Shown in pieces: positions 27,874 through 36,453 of a stretch of 39,338 bases of DNA (the first letter of the stretch is position 1; every line of letters begins with the position of its first letter). This DNA comes from a virus. Location of the stretch: positions 1 through 39,338 of IMG/VR virus record IMGVR_UViG_3300022924_000013; one strand, given 5' to 3'. Below the pieces are notes generated by a model, which did not search any database, had not been told where the DNA came from, and saw nothing but the letters and a program-made list of their open reading frames with translations. Made by a program: the position numbers and the translations under genes.

Positions 27874-28526
27874 TAGCGGTATCTCCCTCGACAGCCGAAG
27901 CTATCTTCAACGGTCATGCGACCAGTGGTTAAATTCTCATTTGTACGTGATTGCAGATTATTATATTCAGCGTCTGCAGCCTGTGAAAACAAAATGGCAC
28001 TCTCATTGTCCTGACGGAATTCCGAGTAAATACGGGACATGGCATCAAACATGATTAATCTGTCAGCCAGAACAGTAAAGTCATTTGTATCATCATCATC
28101 ATCAAGATCGTCATAATCACGGACCCCATGGGCGAATACCTGATAAGCCTGTTCAGGATAGAAATATAACTGGTATTGTTTATTACGGTAAACATATCCC
28201 CAAGGTCTCCCAATCTGGCCAATATCTGCGCTGTCATATTCAAGAGGGTTCATGCGGCGCAGGGGATAACGATAGGACTGGTCAATTAATGTCAGACCAT
28301 CGTCTTTATCCAGATAAAGCAGGGGGATTGTAAAGTTAGGAACGAGTGGATCGTTAGGCAAGACAGTAAACGTATCGGAAACATAGTTGAACCAGAAGCG
28401 TTTCTGTTTGTAAAATCTGATAGAAGCATTAATCGTATCGCCTACATCTGCGACAGAAACAGCGGTATTCTGAGGATCACCGATCCGTCTTGATACCATC
28501 TTTCTCAATTCTACAAATGTAGGCAT
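27873..28526 (-). CDS. Head-to-tail adaptor (P22 gp4 / T7 gp11-like), 217 aa
   Basis: The N-terminal helix with V-S-R-R-I-G-D, the D-V-G-D-T-I-N-A-S-I-R-F-Y segment and the C-terminal helix M-S-R-I-Y-S-E-F-R-Q-D-N-E-S-A-I-L-F are the pattern of the podovirus adaptor that attaches to the portal below the capsid. A very acidic patch (D-D-L-D-D-D-D-D-T) is near residue 140. It sits downstream of the capsid genes and just before the collar fibre and nozzle. Confidence 0.75.
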   Translation of the reverse strand: MPTFVELRKMVSRRIGDPQNTAVSVADVGDTINASIRFYKQKRFWFNYVSDTFTVLPNDPLVPNFTIPLLYLDKDDGLTLIDQSYRYPLRRMNPLEYDSADIGQIGRPWGYVYRNKQYQLYFYPEQAYQVFAHGVRDYDDLDDDDDTNDFTVLADRLIMFDAMSRIYSEFRQDNESAILFSQAADAEYNNLQSRTNENLTTGRMTVEDSFGCRGRYR

Positions 28527-28538
28527 ATACGTTATTCC

Positions 28539-28748
28539 TTAAGAAGCAATTGCACCAAGAGCTACAACCAGATAATTAGTACCGTTGGAAACAACAAGAC
28601 AAGGCTGTCCTGCGTTACCGTTACTAACATAAGCGAAGTGGCCGAGGTGTGTAGCAGGAGGGGCGGCGGCAATCAATTGGGCGAGGGTTTGAACCTTCAT
28701 CTTCATGGTTGGTTGGCGACCTTGATCTGCACGAGTAAAAATAGGCAT
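28539..28748 (-). CDS. Hypothetical small structural-region protein, 69 aa
   Basis: Short, with an A-A-A-P-P-A-T-H-L-G-H stretch and a beta end (C-L-V-V-S-N-G-T-N-Y-L-V-V-A-L). AAAGGAG lies close before the ATG. It lies between the decoration and adaptor genes and after a transcription terminator, so it may have its own level of expression. Not identified. Confidence 0.6.
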   Translation of the reverse strand: MPIFTRADQGRQPTMKMKVQTLAQLIAAAPPATHLGHFAYVSNGNAGQPCLVVSNGTNYLVVALGAIAS

Positions 28749-28761
28749 GTTATTCTCCTTT

Positions 28762-28796
28762 AAAAGAAAGGGGGTCCAGAGCCGAACCAGACCCCC
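28762..28796 (-). terminator. Rho-independent terminator after the decoration gene
   Basis: On the minus strand GGGGGTC (28796-28790) pairs perfectly with GACCCCC (28776-28770) around a 13-nt loop, followed by TTTCTTTT (28769-28762). It lies right after the capsid/decoration genes and before the tail genes, so it should lower tail-gene expression relative to the capsid genes. Confidence 0.8.
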
Positions 28797-28805
28797 CTAT
28801 CACCA

Positions 28806-29264
28806 TTACTGATCGTAAGTCATGGTAATTTGTGCAGTAAAGATACCAGCGTTAGCAGGGACAGTGCCGGCCATGGTCGCAACAATCCAACCATCTCCAG
28901 TAGCTTTCCAGCCCATACCAGCGTCAACGTTAGCGCCACCAACCAGAGCACCAGCAGTAGCTACCGAGACGGCAGGAGTGAAGGCAGTTTGGTTGTTGAC
29001 GTTGTTTACGTTATCGTCATAAACATAACCCAGAGAAGCCGTAGCGCCAGTACCGAAGGCGTTGTTACGGATAACCGAGTTATAGTTGAAACGAGCGCCG
29101 GCACGAAAAGGAACAAGTCCAACGATTGTACCGTTAGCGGTTGAAATAGGCACGTTAGCAACGGCATATTCCATAGTTTCCTGACCTTCGCGCTGTGCTT
29201 TACACAAACGATAGTCAGCGGATGTACCTGTATATTTAGTAGATACGATTGCAGGTGTAGTCAT
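28806..29264 (-). CDS. Head decoration / small capsid protein, 152 aa
   Basis: A beta- and alanine/valine-rich protein (V-G-L-V-P-F-R-A-G-A-R-F-N-Y-N-S-V-I-R, then D-A-G-M-G-W-K-A-T-G-D-G-W-I-V-A-T-M) with a strong ribosome site (TAAGGAG). Its place directly after the major capsid gene and before a terminator suggests a highly expressed structural protein such as a decoration protein or head stabiliser. Sequence alone does not name the family. Confidence 0.65.
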   Translation of the reverse strand: MTTPAIVSTKYTGTSADYRLCKAQREGQETMEYAVANVPISTANGTIVGLVPFRAGARFNYNSVIRNNAFGTGATASLGYVYDDNVNNVNNQTAFTPAVSVATAGALVGGANVDAGMGWKATGDGWIVATMAGTVPANAGIFTAQITMTYDQ

Positions 29265-29276
29265 AGTTTGCTCTCC

Positions 29277-30434
29277 TTAAGCTGTGTGTGGGGCTGCATA
29301 AGTAGCGATAACAACGACACCGATGTCCGAACCGTTTGAAGGGGTATTTTTCTTGATACCACCAATGAAACGAGCCTCGATACCTTTGTAGTATTCGTAG
29401 TCTTTCAACTGTGTTTTGAATACGAAAGGTACTGTTGTATCGGTTACACGGCCTGTACCCATGCGGGAAGCAAAGGACAGAGCGTTACGACCTACCAGAA
29501 CCGCACGGCGTACAGTAGTGATTGGCGCACCGTTGGCAGAGTTAACACCGTAGGCAACACGTGGGGAACGATAGATACGTACACCAGCATATTCACCAAC
29601 TGGCTTAACAAAGGAAGCAAAACCACGGCCTGTCAGGGCATCAGAGTTACCGCCAGCAGCCATAGCCAGAGCGTTGTTATACCATGTAATCGGGGAGTCA
29701 GCGTCTTGTTTCAGGTCTGTGAATTGCTCTGGGGAAATCCAAAGCTCATAACGCATACCGCCTTCAAGGCCGTCAACAGGTTGGTTTGAGTTATCCAGCA
29801 ATTCAACTGCATAATCGACCAGAGACAAGGTCATTTTACCAGCAGCAGTGATGGACTGATCGTTAGCAACACCACCAGCACGCAAGATACGGTCTGTAGA
29901 TGGAGCAATAATCGGGTTCAAACCGGTTACGTTGTAGATGTTGTTAGCAGCAGTTGGCGCAGCAGCGGATGTGTAAACGATACCACCCAGTGTTACGTTA
30001 GTCAGGTAGTTAACACCTGCAAGCTGGTTGAAGATGGAGAAATCGATCTTCTCAACCATGGCACGGGTCAGAGCAGCACGGGAGGTCTGTTCAAACTCAA
30101 TGTTTGATTGGGCCGATTCAATAGTGTCTTCATCGTTCGGGTTCAGAACAGCCAGACGGATCATACCAACACGCATGTTGAAATCACCGATGTTCAAGGC
30201 TTCTTCGTTACCGTCCATTGTGGAACCTTCGCCAAGACCAGCTTGCAACAGCTTACCGATATAGGCATAGGTTAAGGTTTGACCGACAGTGTTCTGGCCT
30301 TCGAATTCACGAGGACGATAGGTAACACCGGAGTTTAGGAAATGGCCTAGAACAGATTCTTGTGTGGTCTGAATCCAGGCTTGCTTTGCCCATACGTTTA
30401 CGCGTTGTGACAAAGGTACTGTAGTAAAAGACAT
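29277..30434 (-). CDS. Major capsid protein (N4-gp56 family)
   Basis: A 385-aa protein with features of the N4-gp56 HK97-fold capsid family: an N-terminal helix with R-V-N-V-W-A-K-Q-A-W, then T-Y-A-Y-I-G-K-L-L-Q-A-G-L-G-E-G-S-T-M-D-G-N-E-E-A-L, then R-A-A-L-T-R-A-M-V-E-K-I-D-F-S-I-F-N-Q-L-A-G, and late R-R-A-V-L-V-G-R-N-A-L. I chose the ATG at 30434 because GAGG lies 7 nt upstream and the family begins there. An in-frame extension to 30569 runs through non-coding leader. The scaffold is encoded upstream behind a strong terminator, so the gene needs its own promoter or read-through. Confidence 0.88.
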   Translation of the reverse strand: MSFTTVPLSQRVNVWAKQAWIQTTQESVLGHFLNSGVTYRPREFEGQNTVGQTLTYAYIGKLLQAGLGEGSTMDGNEEALNIGDFNMRVGMIRLAVLNPNDEDTIESAQSNIEFEQTSRAALTRAMVEKIDFSIFNQLAGVNYLTNVTLGGIVYTSAAAPTAANNIYNVTGLNPIIAPSTDRILRAGGVANDQSITAAGKMTLSLVDYAVELLDNSNQPVDGLEGGMRYELWISPEQFTDLKQDADSPITWYNNALAMAAGGNSDALTGRGFASFVKPVGEYAGVRIYRSPRVAYGVNSANGAPITTVRRAVLVGRNALSFASRMGTGRVTDTTVPFVFKTQLKDYEYYKGIEARFIGGIKKNTPSNGSDIGVVVIATYAAPHTA

Positions 30435-30830
30435 GAGTATCCTCGTTGTAAAGTTGAAAGTATTGATCAACTGTCGCGATACTCGAACGATTAAGCCCTC
30501 GGTAGGCATGTTTTTAAAGAGAACTTTAACTCTTTTTGACAGTGGCAGATTGCGTCTGCTGTCGGACATTTGAGCTTGTCAAGCCTGAGGACTACCCCGA
30601 TAAGAAGATGTTATCATCAATCAGAAAATATGCAAGGGGAAAATTACTGGATGAAATACGCGACTATTTCCTGTGGGACCCCTGTCAACTCCAATTACCC
30701 ACGTTGTTGACTACTTCGGGGTGCGTTTCTCTAATGGCTTATTATCAACGGCCTTTTACAGCCTCTCCGTCCACCATAGCTTCCAACGCCGATCCAGTTA
30801 CTAGATTGTAATGGTTATTACGAATTAGTC
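30435..30830 (-). promoter_or_regulatory. Capsid-gene leader: about 400-bp structured non-coding region
   Basis: No convincing gene lies here. On the minus-strand RNA several hairpins are visible. GAGTATC (30484-30478) is complementary to GATACTC (30441-30435), which lies between the capsid Shine-Dalgarno and its ATG, and an inner stem AGTTGA/TCAACT lies between them. Further upstream, GCAGA/TCTGC extends to GACA/TGTC. It may hold the capsid promoter, mRNA-stabilising structures or a separate RNA. I could not find a convincing -35/-10 pair. Confidence 0.55.
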
Positions 30831-30862
30831 AATAAAAATGGCCCGGAGTTTAACCCGAGCCA
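30831..30862 (-). terminator. Rho-independent terminator after the scaffold gene
   Basis: On the minus strand TGGCTCGG pairs with CCGGGCCA (8 bp including one U-G) around an 8-nt loop, and TTTTTATT follows (30838-30831). It is the strongest terminator shape seen in the window and lies just after the scaffold stop, separating packaging/scaffold genes from the capsid gene. Confidence 0.85.
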
Positions 30863-30884
30863 CTCTATCACCAGGAGGAGGTAA

Positions 30885-31784
30885 TTATCCTTGACCGTAC
30901 ATGATACGGTTAATTTCTTCATCACCCAACTCGGCCAGTTCCTTTGTGGACATCTTGTCTAGAGCATCCATCGTCAGGGTTCCCTTGCCACCAGAACCAC
31001 CTAAACCAGAAGCAGACTTCTTCTTGTTCTTCTCAATTGTCTCCAATGAGGCGCGTTGTGCTGGCTTCTGTTCAGGTTGCTCGGACACTTTAGGCTTGTA
31101 ACCCTGTAAGGTTGCCATGTTATACATCGCAAGAGCAGGGTTAATGCCCTGTGCTTCGAATGTTGCAGCAGTCTTCAGGACGCTCATGGTCAGGGTCTTA
31201 TTGAGTGTAATAGGGTCGATATTAGGGTTATTGGCCAGAATCTGCTGCTTAATAGTGTTAACATAGAAAGCAGAAGCTCCTTCGTAATCAGGCACAGTAT
31301 CCTTAATCATGGCCTCATACCGGGCTACTTCCTGAACACCGGAAGCGATGATCTTATCTGTCTCTTTCTCACGATTGATCTGCTCTACTTGAGTGCGAGT
31401 TTGCTGCAGTTCTGCCTTGATCTGACGATTCTCCCATGCCAACCAAGCTTCCATGTCTTCCTGTGGATTAGGTTCTGCGTCTACTTTGGCTGGTTGCTGC
31501 TGAAGCTGAATAGCCTTTTGAGCGGCTTCCTGTGCCTCACGTTGCTGGCGTTTTAACTCGGAATTCTCCCAGCGCATACGGGCCATAGCTTCGTTATCGA
31601 CCTTAGGCTCTTCCTTTACAGGTTCAACAGGATCAGCGGCTTCCTCCTCAGTGGCTTCAGGATCGAAAGCTTCTTCCTCTGGTTCATCTACCACATCAGC
31701 AGCAGGGACTTCTTCCTTAGGCGCGTCAGTAATAGCTTCGATAGCGGCTTCTTCTTCCTCTAGTTGTTCGTAAATTGTTTTCAT
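30885..31784 (-). CDS. Scaffolding protein, 299 aa
   Basis: Highly acidic for the first 65 residues (E-E-E-A-A-I-E-A-I, E-E-E-A-F-D-P-E-A-T-E-E-E), then long charged helices with Q- and K-rich stretches (about 70-155), a middle helical domain and a basic, glycine-rich linker before a final acidic helix (M-S-T-K-E-L-A-E-L-G-D-E-E-I). Composition and place, between portal and capsid, are those of podovirus internal scaffolds that guide procapsid assembly and leave or are degraded before packaging. Confidence 0.8.
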   Translation of the reverse strand: MKTIYEQLEEEEAAIEAITDAPKEEVPAADVVDEPEEEAFDPEATEEEAADPVEPVKEEPKVDNEAMARMRWENSELKRQQREAQEAAQKAIQLQQQPAKVDAEPNPQEDMEAWLAWENRQIKAELQQTRTQVEQINREKETDKIIASGVQEVARYEAMIKDTVPDYEGASAFYVNTIKQQILANNPNIDPITLNKTLTMSVLKTAATFEAQGINPALAMYNMATLQGYKPKVSEQPEQKPAQRASLETIEKNKKKSASGLGGSGGKGTLTMDALDKMSTKELAELGDEEINRIMYGQG

Positions 31785-31803
31785 TATTCGGCTCCTTGGG
31801 TTG

Positions 31804-33849
31804 TTAAATACTTAAACTTAGTTTCTCGACAGGGACAAACGGGATGTATTTGTTTTCAATACTGATCCGGTCTGTTTCCTCTATAGTCTTGGCAATATCA
31901 GCAGCTTTGGACTGGACATCGGCCATGTTCTTATCGACTGTTGAACGTGTCAGAAGGGTCTGAGCGTTAACCAGATCTAGCTGTGCTTTGGACTGTTCAC
32001 TGGTTAATTCCTGAATCTGCGCTGTAAGCTGTGCGATGCGTGGGTCTTCCTGGCCTTCCAGAACCTGCAGCATTTCCTGACGTTGTTCAGTATCCAGAGG
32101 CAGGACTTTAAGAGCACCAGCATAGAACGCCTTACCGGACGGATCACCCAAGGCAACCAGCTTATCACCCATACTGATAAGAATCTGGGCCTGTTCCATC
32201 TTCTCCTCATTCGTTTCCGGTGCTTCGACAATATCAATATCGTATTCAGCGGCGAAAGCATCTTTCGATATGGTGATGAATTCAGGTGTGTTGTCTTCCC
32301 CAATGATACGGCGAATCCCGCCCTCGTTGTTCTCAACATAGACTTTCATCAAGTCAAGTAACAGACGGGACCATTCTTCTTCGAATGCCGTGATACTATC
32401 GAAATAAGGAGCAAGCGTGGACTTAACCTGTTTGACAAGCTGACGATGCAATACACCGGACTGTTGTCCTTCTGTCGAAAGGATAGCAGCCAGATCAAAG
32501 CCCATCGTGTCAGACACGGCCTTGTCAGCAATACCGATAACCTGCTCGTAACCCGTAGGCTGGAACGGCGAACGCTTCTCTTTAACCTTATTCAGGCCAC
32601 CCGGACGCAGCTTGATACTTGCATCTGTCTTATTGTAATTAGCTTCCAGGCGTACCGGATCATCAGTTGCATCATCTTCGTACAATAACCCGCCCTTAGA
32701 GTTGGCGTCGATGGTGTACATCAAAGCCTCAAGACCCTTGTTGAAATACAGGGCTGGCTCCATCATAGAGTTAACAACACCTACCCATTTACGGGATTTA
32801 GCGTGCCATTTACCTGTATAAAACTTGATCGTGAACCCTTGCTGGCTAACAGAACGGTACTTGGTAAAGACCTGATTACCAGACAATACAGCAGAATAGA
32901 ACACTTTGCGAGGAAACTTGAATGACTTGATCTGGTCACCAAACTCCTCATCCAGCTTTGCCTTGATCGTACTGTCAAATACAAGACGCTCAGCAGAAGG
33001 ATCAAATTCAAACATACTATCGTCTGCTTCAGCTTCGATGGACAGTGCATCCATGAAATCCATAGCACGCTGGCGGATGAAAGGATTTGTTAACTTATAA
33101 ACTGGATTATCAGCACGGTAGAAGTCCTCTGTCTCCTGCCACTGATAGAAATAAACCCAGATTGTGTTCTCTGTCTTGCTGTTCCAGTCATATCCCTCGT
33201 CCTCTTTAAAGCGGTCATAAGGGTAAATGTCGGGATCAAACTCATATCCTGTATCATTCTCAGGGCGTACTTCCTGTACTTCTTCCTCATCGAAATCAGT
33301 GAACAGGCGCTTTGCATCCTTCTTATCGTATGATTTAGGGTAATAAGCCCAGCGTGCATCCAGAAGATTAGTCTTTCTGGCCATCGGGTCCCATCGTGCA
33401 TCGACCTTACCCATAATAACTTCGCCACCGGGATCAGTCGTAGCGTAACCTTCGGAATAAGTCATGGCCGTTTCAACCGAGGAATAACCCTGAATCAGCG
33501 TCTCTAGTGTGGCCTGTGTCTTTACCTGATCAGCGCGGGCATTACGTTTAATGTACTTAGCAATTGCGTTGGCGTTCTTGCTGTAGAATTCTTCCTGTTG
33601 CTGGTCTTGGATAACAGCAGCGTATTTAATAGACGGGCGGTTCTGGATGACCAAACCGTTAACAGCATCCACGTAAGGGCTGACCTTATCAATCTGCACA
33701 GGGCGGCGCTTCATCTTGGATGTGTCTAGGAAATCAGCCTCATAGAACGCATGGCACTTGTCGGAGTTTTCAATCTGGTGTGAAAGACCACGCTCACTGA
33801 TACCTTTATGTGACCGGAACTGCTTAATAATCTCTTTATCTGATTTCAC
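31804..33849 (-). CDS. Portal protein (P22-like)
   Basis: A 681-aa portal. The N-terminal region (Y-E-A-D-F-L-D, then Q-I-D-K-V-S-P-Y-V-D-A-V-N-G-L-V-I-Q-N-R-P) and the segment with A-R-W-D-P-M-A-R-K-T-N-L-L-D-A-R-W match the P22-type portal family (P22 gp1 is 725 aa). The dodecamer is the channel for DNA entry and, in P22-type phages, a sensor for headful packaging. The C-terminal 130 residues are helical and Q/E-rich, as in the P22 barrel region. The gene abuts the large terminase without a gap. Confidence 0.88.
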   Translation of the reverse strand: MKSDKEIIKQFRSHKGISERGLSHQIENSDKCHAFYEADFLDTSKMKRRPVQIDKVSPYVDAVNGLVIQNRPSIKYAAVIQDQQQEEFYSKNANAIAKYIKRNARADQVKTQATLETLIQGYSSVETAMTYSEGYATTDPGGEVIMGKVDARWDPMARKTNLLDARWAYYPKSYDKKDAKRLFTDFDEEEVQEVRPENDTGYEFDPDIYPYDRFKEDEGYDWNSKTENTIWVYFYQWQETEDFYRADNPVYKLTNPFIRQRAMDFMDALSIEAEADDSMFEFDPSAERLVFDSTIKAKLDEEFGDQIKSFKFPRKVFYSAVLSGNQVFTKYRSVSQQGFTIKFYTGKWHAKSRKWVGVVNSMMEPALYFNKGLEALMYTIDANSKGGLLYEDDATDDPVRLEANYNKTDASIKLRPGGLNKVKEKRSPFQPTGYEQVIGIADKAVSDTMGFDLAAILSTEGQQSGVLHRQLVKQVKSTLAPYFDSITAFEEEWSRLLLDLMKVYVENNEGGIRRIIGEDNTPEFITISKDAFAAEYDIDIVEAPETNEEKMEQAQILISMGDKLVALGDPSGKAFYAGALKVLPLDTEQRQEMLQVLEGQEDPRIAQLTAQIQELTSEQSKAQLDLVNAQTLLTRSTVDKNMADVQSKAADIAKTIEETDRISIENKYIPFVPVEKLSLSI

Positions 33850-35343
33850 TTACCTGCTCCAGTCATCCATTTCAATGCGTTCTTTAACAATCGGCTGTTT
33901 CTCTCTAAAACCGATAGCAAGACAACGGAAAGCATCTGCGCCATGAGATGCAGGATCATGCAGTGGTTGGTCATGCCATACGCCAAGTCTATCGTTCCAT
34001 TTTTTTCGGTAATTACCCAAGTGTTTTATTAATATATCACACTTTATAGCATCAAATCTACATCTAGGCAAGAAGTTACGTGTTGCCTGAATATCGCTTG
34101 CCAAGTCCTGTGTCCGAGGAACAATATTAATCCGCTTCATCCCAAGTCTCATTGCCGTTTTATATAGCTCAGAAGCTGTTACCTGATCACGTTTTACCCC
34201 GTCATGAGGCCAGTAATGCTCATCATATGAATATGGCTTACTGTCCAGATAGTCGATATAATGCTGTAAACCTTCCCCACTATTCTCATAGTAATCTATA
34301 ATATTAAAGTCTTTTCCGTCCTGTTGCATAAATACAATAGACATCTCGTCACTCAATCCAATATCCCAGAAAGTGTAAACCTTCTTTGCGGGATCCCACG
34401 AGAATGATCCGATACGCCCATCTTTGCGTAGAAATGACATCTCTCTGACAAAATACGTACCCTCTACAGCAGTCTGGAAGCTCTCTCGGCTGGTGGAAGG
34501 GAATTCCCGCAACATATCATCGCCCATCGATTGAGACTTCTTGGCATACCAAGCCTTCTGTCCCTTTGTAAGCTCAATGTCTAGGCTATCAAAATATTTC
34601 TGCAGCTCATCGGTGATTGGCACGTCAAAGTCAAGCGTATAGGTCTTGTCCTCGTACCATGGGAAGAAGTGGAAGCGCGGGTCCATTGCACTAAGCTCTT
34701 TGCCTTCATCCTCTAGCTGCTCGGAATATTGGCATAGCTCATAAAACAATCCACCCTGGCCCTCAGCAGTGGATTCGATGAATATCTGCTGGCCTACCGA
34801 TACAGTGTTGAGAGCACCCGTCTTTATCTCACGGGCCTTTTCAGGGTATTTGGCGGCAATCTTACCCAATTCCGATACGTGCAGGTATTGTAACGTACCA
34901 CCACGCAGGGAAGTCCCAACCGAGATAGACGACCCATTACTGAATACCATAGAGTTAGAGCTATCCTGAACCGCGCTGACCATCTGTTTAATCTCTGGCG
35001 GAAGGTTGTCATAGGCGAACTTGATCTTGTTACGGAATAGTTTCTTTGCGTCCTCTAATGAGTGGGCAATAACACCAGCAGACTTGTTTGGGTTGAATAG
35101 CAGGGCGTCCAGGATGTAGATCAGGATGAATGTGGAAAATCCGAGCTGACGAGATTTTAATATGATATTGTAATACCATATCTTTTTATAGAATCGTCTT
35201 TGCGCCCTATTAGGTGTGAAAGTTACTTTATTACCGTCCTTATCCTGTATCTTGTACAAGTGGGACAAGCGCCACTCACGATCAGACAGCAGGCGTACTA
35301 GCTCATCATACTTTTCTTGGGTGATCTTGGCCGATACAGCCAT
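33850..35343 (-). CDS. Terminase large subunit
   Basis: A 497-aa packaging motor. The N-terminal ATPase has the variant Walker A L-K-S-R-Q-L-G-F-S-T (62-71), Walker B L-H-V-S-E (154-158) and coupling motif S-T-A-E-G (191-195). The C-terminal nuclease has D327 in F-W-D-I-G, H380-D381 in W-P-H-D-G and D470 in H-G-A-D-A-F, the metal-binding acids of the RNase H-like fold. It cuts concatemers and pumps DNA through the portal. Its neighbours are the small subunit upstream and the portal downstream. Confidence 0.92.
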   Translation of the reverse strand: MAVSAKITQEKYDELVRLLSDREWRLSHLYKIQDKDGNKVTFTPNRAQRRFYKKIWYYNIILKSRQLGFSTFILIYILDALLFNPNKSAGVIAHSLEDAKKLFRNKIKFAYDNLPPEIKQMVSAVQDSSNSMVFSNGSSISVGTSLRGGTLQYLHVSELGKIAAKYPEKAREIKTGALNTVSVGQQIFIESTAEGQGGLFYELCQYSEQLEDEGKELSAMDPRFHFFPWYEDKTYTLDFDVPITDELQKYFDSLDIELTKGQKAWYAKKSQSMGDDMLREFPSTSRESFQTAVEGTYFVREMSFLRKDGRIGSFSWDPAKKVYTFWDIGLSDEMSIVFMQQDGKDFNIIDYYENSGEGLQHYIDYLDSKPYSYDEHYWPHDGVKRDQVTASELYKTAMRLGMKRINIVPRTQDLASDIQATRNFLPRCRFDAIKCDILIKHLGNYRKKWNDRLGVWHDQPLHDPASHGADAFRCLAIGFREKQPIVKERIEMDDWSR

Positions 35344-35496
35344 TTACTTTACCGTAATCTTTATAAAGACGTCTTTTGGGGCATTTTCGTTAACTATTGG
35401 CTTGTTCTCTACCATCTCAACACCTGGGTACATACTACGCGCTATTTCCATGTATTCCGGATTATTATAGATAAATGGGGGTAATACTAAATACAT
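35344..35496 (-). CDS. Small protein between the two terminase genes, 50 aa
   Basis: The ATG overlaps the small-terminase stop as TAATG and the stop is immediately followed by the large-terminase ATG. The product starts with Y-L-V-L-P-P-F-I-Y-N-N-P-E-Y-M-E-I-A-R-S-M-Y-P-G-V. A tiny protein translated exactly between the subunits could adjust their ratio or bridge them. No family is known. Confidence 0.6.
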   Translation of the reverse strand: MYLVLPPFIYNNPEYMEIARSMYPGVEMVENKPIVNENAPKDVFIKITVK

Positions 35497-35879
35497 TATT
35501 CCGGTATTCCCTCTGATTTACCAGCAATAGCACCGTATAATCCATCAATAGTTACTGCTCCGGCGTGCTCTGTGATAACGCGGTCTGACCAGTCGTTTTT
35601 GAATCTGTTTTTCATGTTAAACGTATATGCAGTAGCGTTGAAATTGGCTGAATTAAATACAGCATTTCTACCCTTTTTTTCCCACCAAGCCTGTGAATAT
35701 GAAATAGCTTCCTTGACGGCTTCGGAAAACTCTTTATGTACCTTTTCATATTCATCGAAACTATCTCGTGAAATCTCAAGGTTACATGCCATCTCTACCT
35801 TAGACATGCCTTCTTTACCGTATTCAATAACACGTTCGCAGAAAACTGGATCGTACTTAGTTGGTCTACCGCCGGCCAT
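35496..35879 (-). CDS. Terminase small subunit
   Basis: A 127-aa protein that starts G-G-R-P-T-K-Y-D-P, typical of a class of phage small terminases, followed by an HTH region (S-K-V-E-M-A-C-N-L-E-I-S-R-D-S-F) and a helical part with W-W-E-K-K-G-R and N-M-K-N-R-F-K-N-D-W-S-D-R. It recognises the packaging site and recruits the large subunit encoded just downstream. The pac site is often inside or near this gene. Confidence 0.85.
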   Translation of the reverse strand: MAGGRPTKYDPVFCERVIEYGKEGMSKVEMACNLEISRDSFDEYEKVHKEFSEAVKEAISYSQAWWEKKGRNAVFNSANFNATAYTFNMKNRFKNDWSDRVITEHAGAVTIDGLYGAIAGKSEGIPE

Positions 35880-35881
35880 TA

Positions 35882-36058
35882 TTATTCTCTATCTCTCAAG
35901 AAGCTTCTGCCGAATGTCTGCTCTGGTAAGTATAGCTCATAATTTTGGGCACATCGAGTTATCTTATATAATTGGCCAAACTTATTATATTCCCCTCCGG
36001 CCTTTACCCGATACACAGGTTTTTTTCCAATCAGCTTACGGAATAGGTTACGCATCAT
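35882..36058 (-). CDS. Small basic protein, 58 aa
   Basis: Two adjacent ATG codons follow AAGGAAG. The frame runs 58 codons to a TAA just before the small-terminase start. The product is basic (R-N-L-F-R-K-L-I-G-K-K) then Y-R-V-K-A-G-G-E-Y-N-K-F. Unknown family; the context suggests a late or packaging-associated role. Confidence 0.55.
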   Translation of the reverse strand: MMRNLFRKLIGKKPVYRVKAGGEYNKFGQLYKITRCAQNYELYLPEQTFGRSFLRDRE

Positions 36059-36453
36059 AGAACTTCCTTAATGCATGGCTCTGAGTAATTTTCAATCATA
36101 AAGTTCTCGCCATATTTGTATATCATGGCATCTCTAAACATCAGGTAGTCTCCCTCCAATGATCCAGTTAAATATTTACCAGTTAAGCATTCAATAGGGA
36201 TCGGCTTTATTAGATGGTAATTATTATTGTAATTATTGTTTTTAGGTGGACTTACTCGTTCGTTGTAGTTATATGTCCATCTGACTGGCTCTAGTCTCTG
36301 GTTTGATGACGGGGTATTATTGCAATTTTCAATGGTCTCTATTAATGACCTTCCGCTGTATAATGCAATTTCACCTGTTTTATGCTCTGCATGTATGCAC
36401 ACAGCGTCTTCATCAGGTAATTCAGTTATTGGAAACCATTTTGGGCTATGCAT
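36055..36453 (-). CDS. Hypothetical protein, 132 aa
   Basis: Begins with P-K-W-F-P-I-T-E-L-P-D-E-D-A-V, similar in style to short phage proteins that start with W-x-P-I-x-x-x-P, and has an asparagine-rich linker (N-N-N-Y-N-N-N-Y) at about 80-87. The C-terminal 45 residues (L-T-G-K-Y-L-T-G-S-L-E-G-D-Y-L-M-F-R-D-A-M) may be a separate domain. ATG codons at 36453, 36465 and 36483 are possible starts; the first was chosen for its overlap with the upstream stop. Confidence 0.6.
   Translation of the reverse strand: MHSPKWFPITELPDEDAVCIHAEHKTGEIALYSGRSLIETIENCNNTPSSNQRLEPVRWTYNYNERVSPPKNNNYNNNYHLIKPIPIECLTGKYLTGSLEGDYLMFRDAMIYKYGENFMIENYSEPCIKEVL

Noticed and set aside
29277-30569. 430-aa form of the capsid protein
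   Set aside because: The extra 45 N-terminal residues come from the non-coding leader. A GAGG ribosome site and the family start point to ATG 30434.
30536-30811. Rightward 91-codon frame (TTG start) in the capsid leader
   Set aside because: It has no ribosome site, runs against all neighbours, has odd composition (many cysteines and prolines), and overlaps hairpin-forming leader sequence.
30435-30830. Group I intron in the capsid leader
   Set aside because: A GACTA-like string occurs, but the paired core segments (P, Q, R, S) could not be found, and no exon is interrupted.
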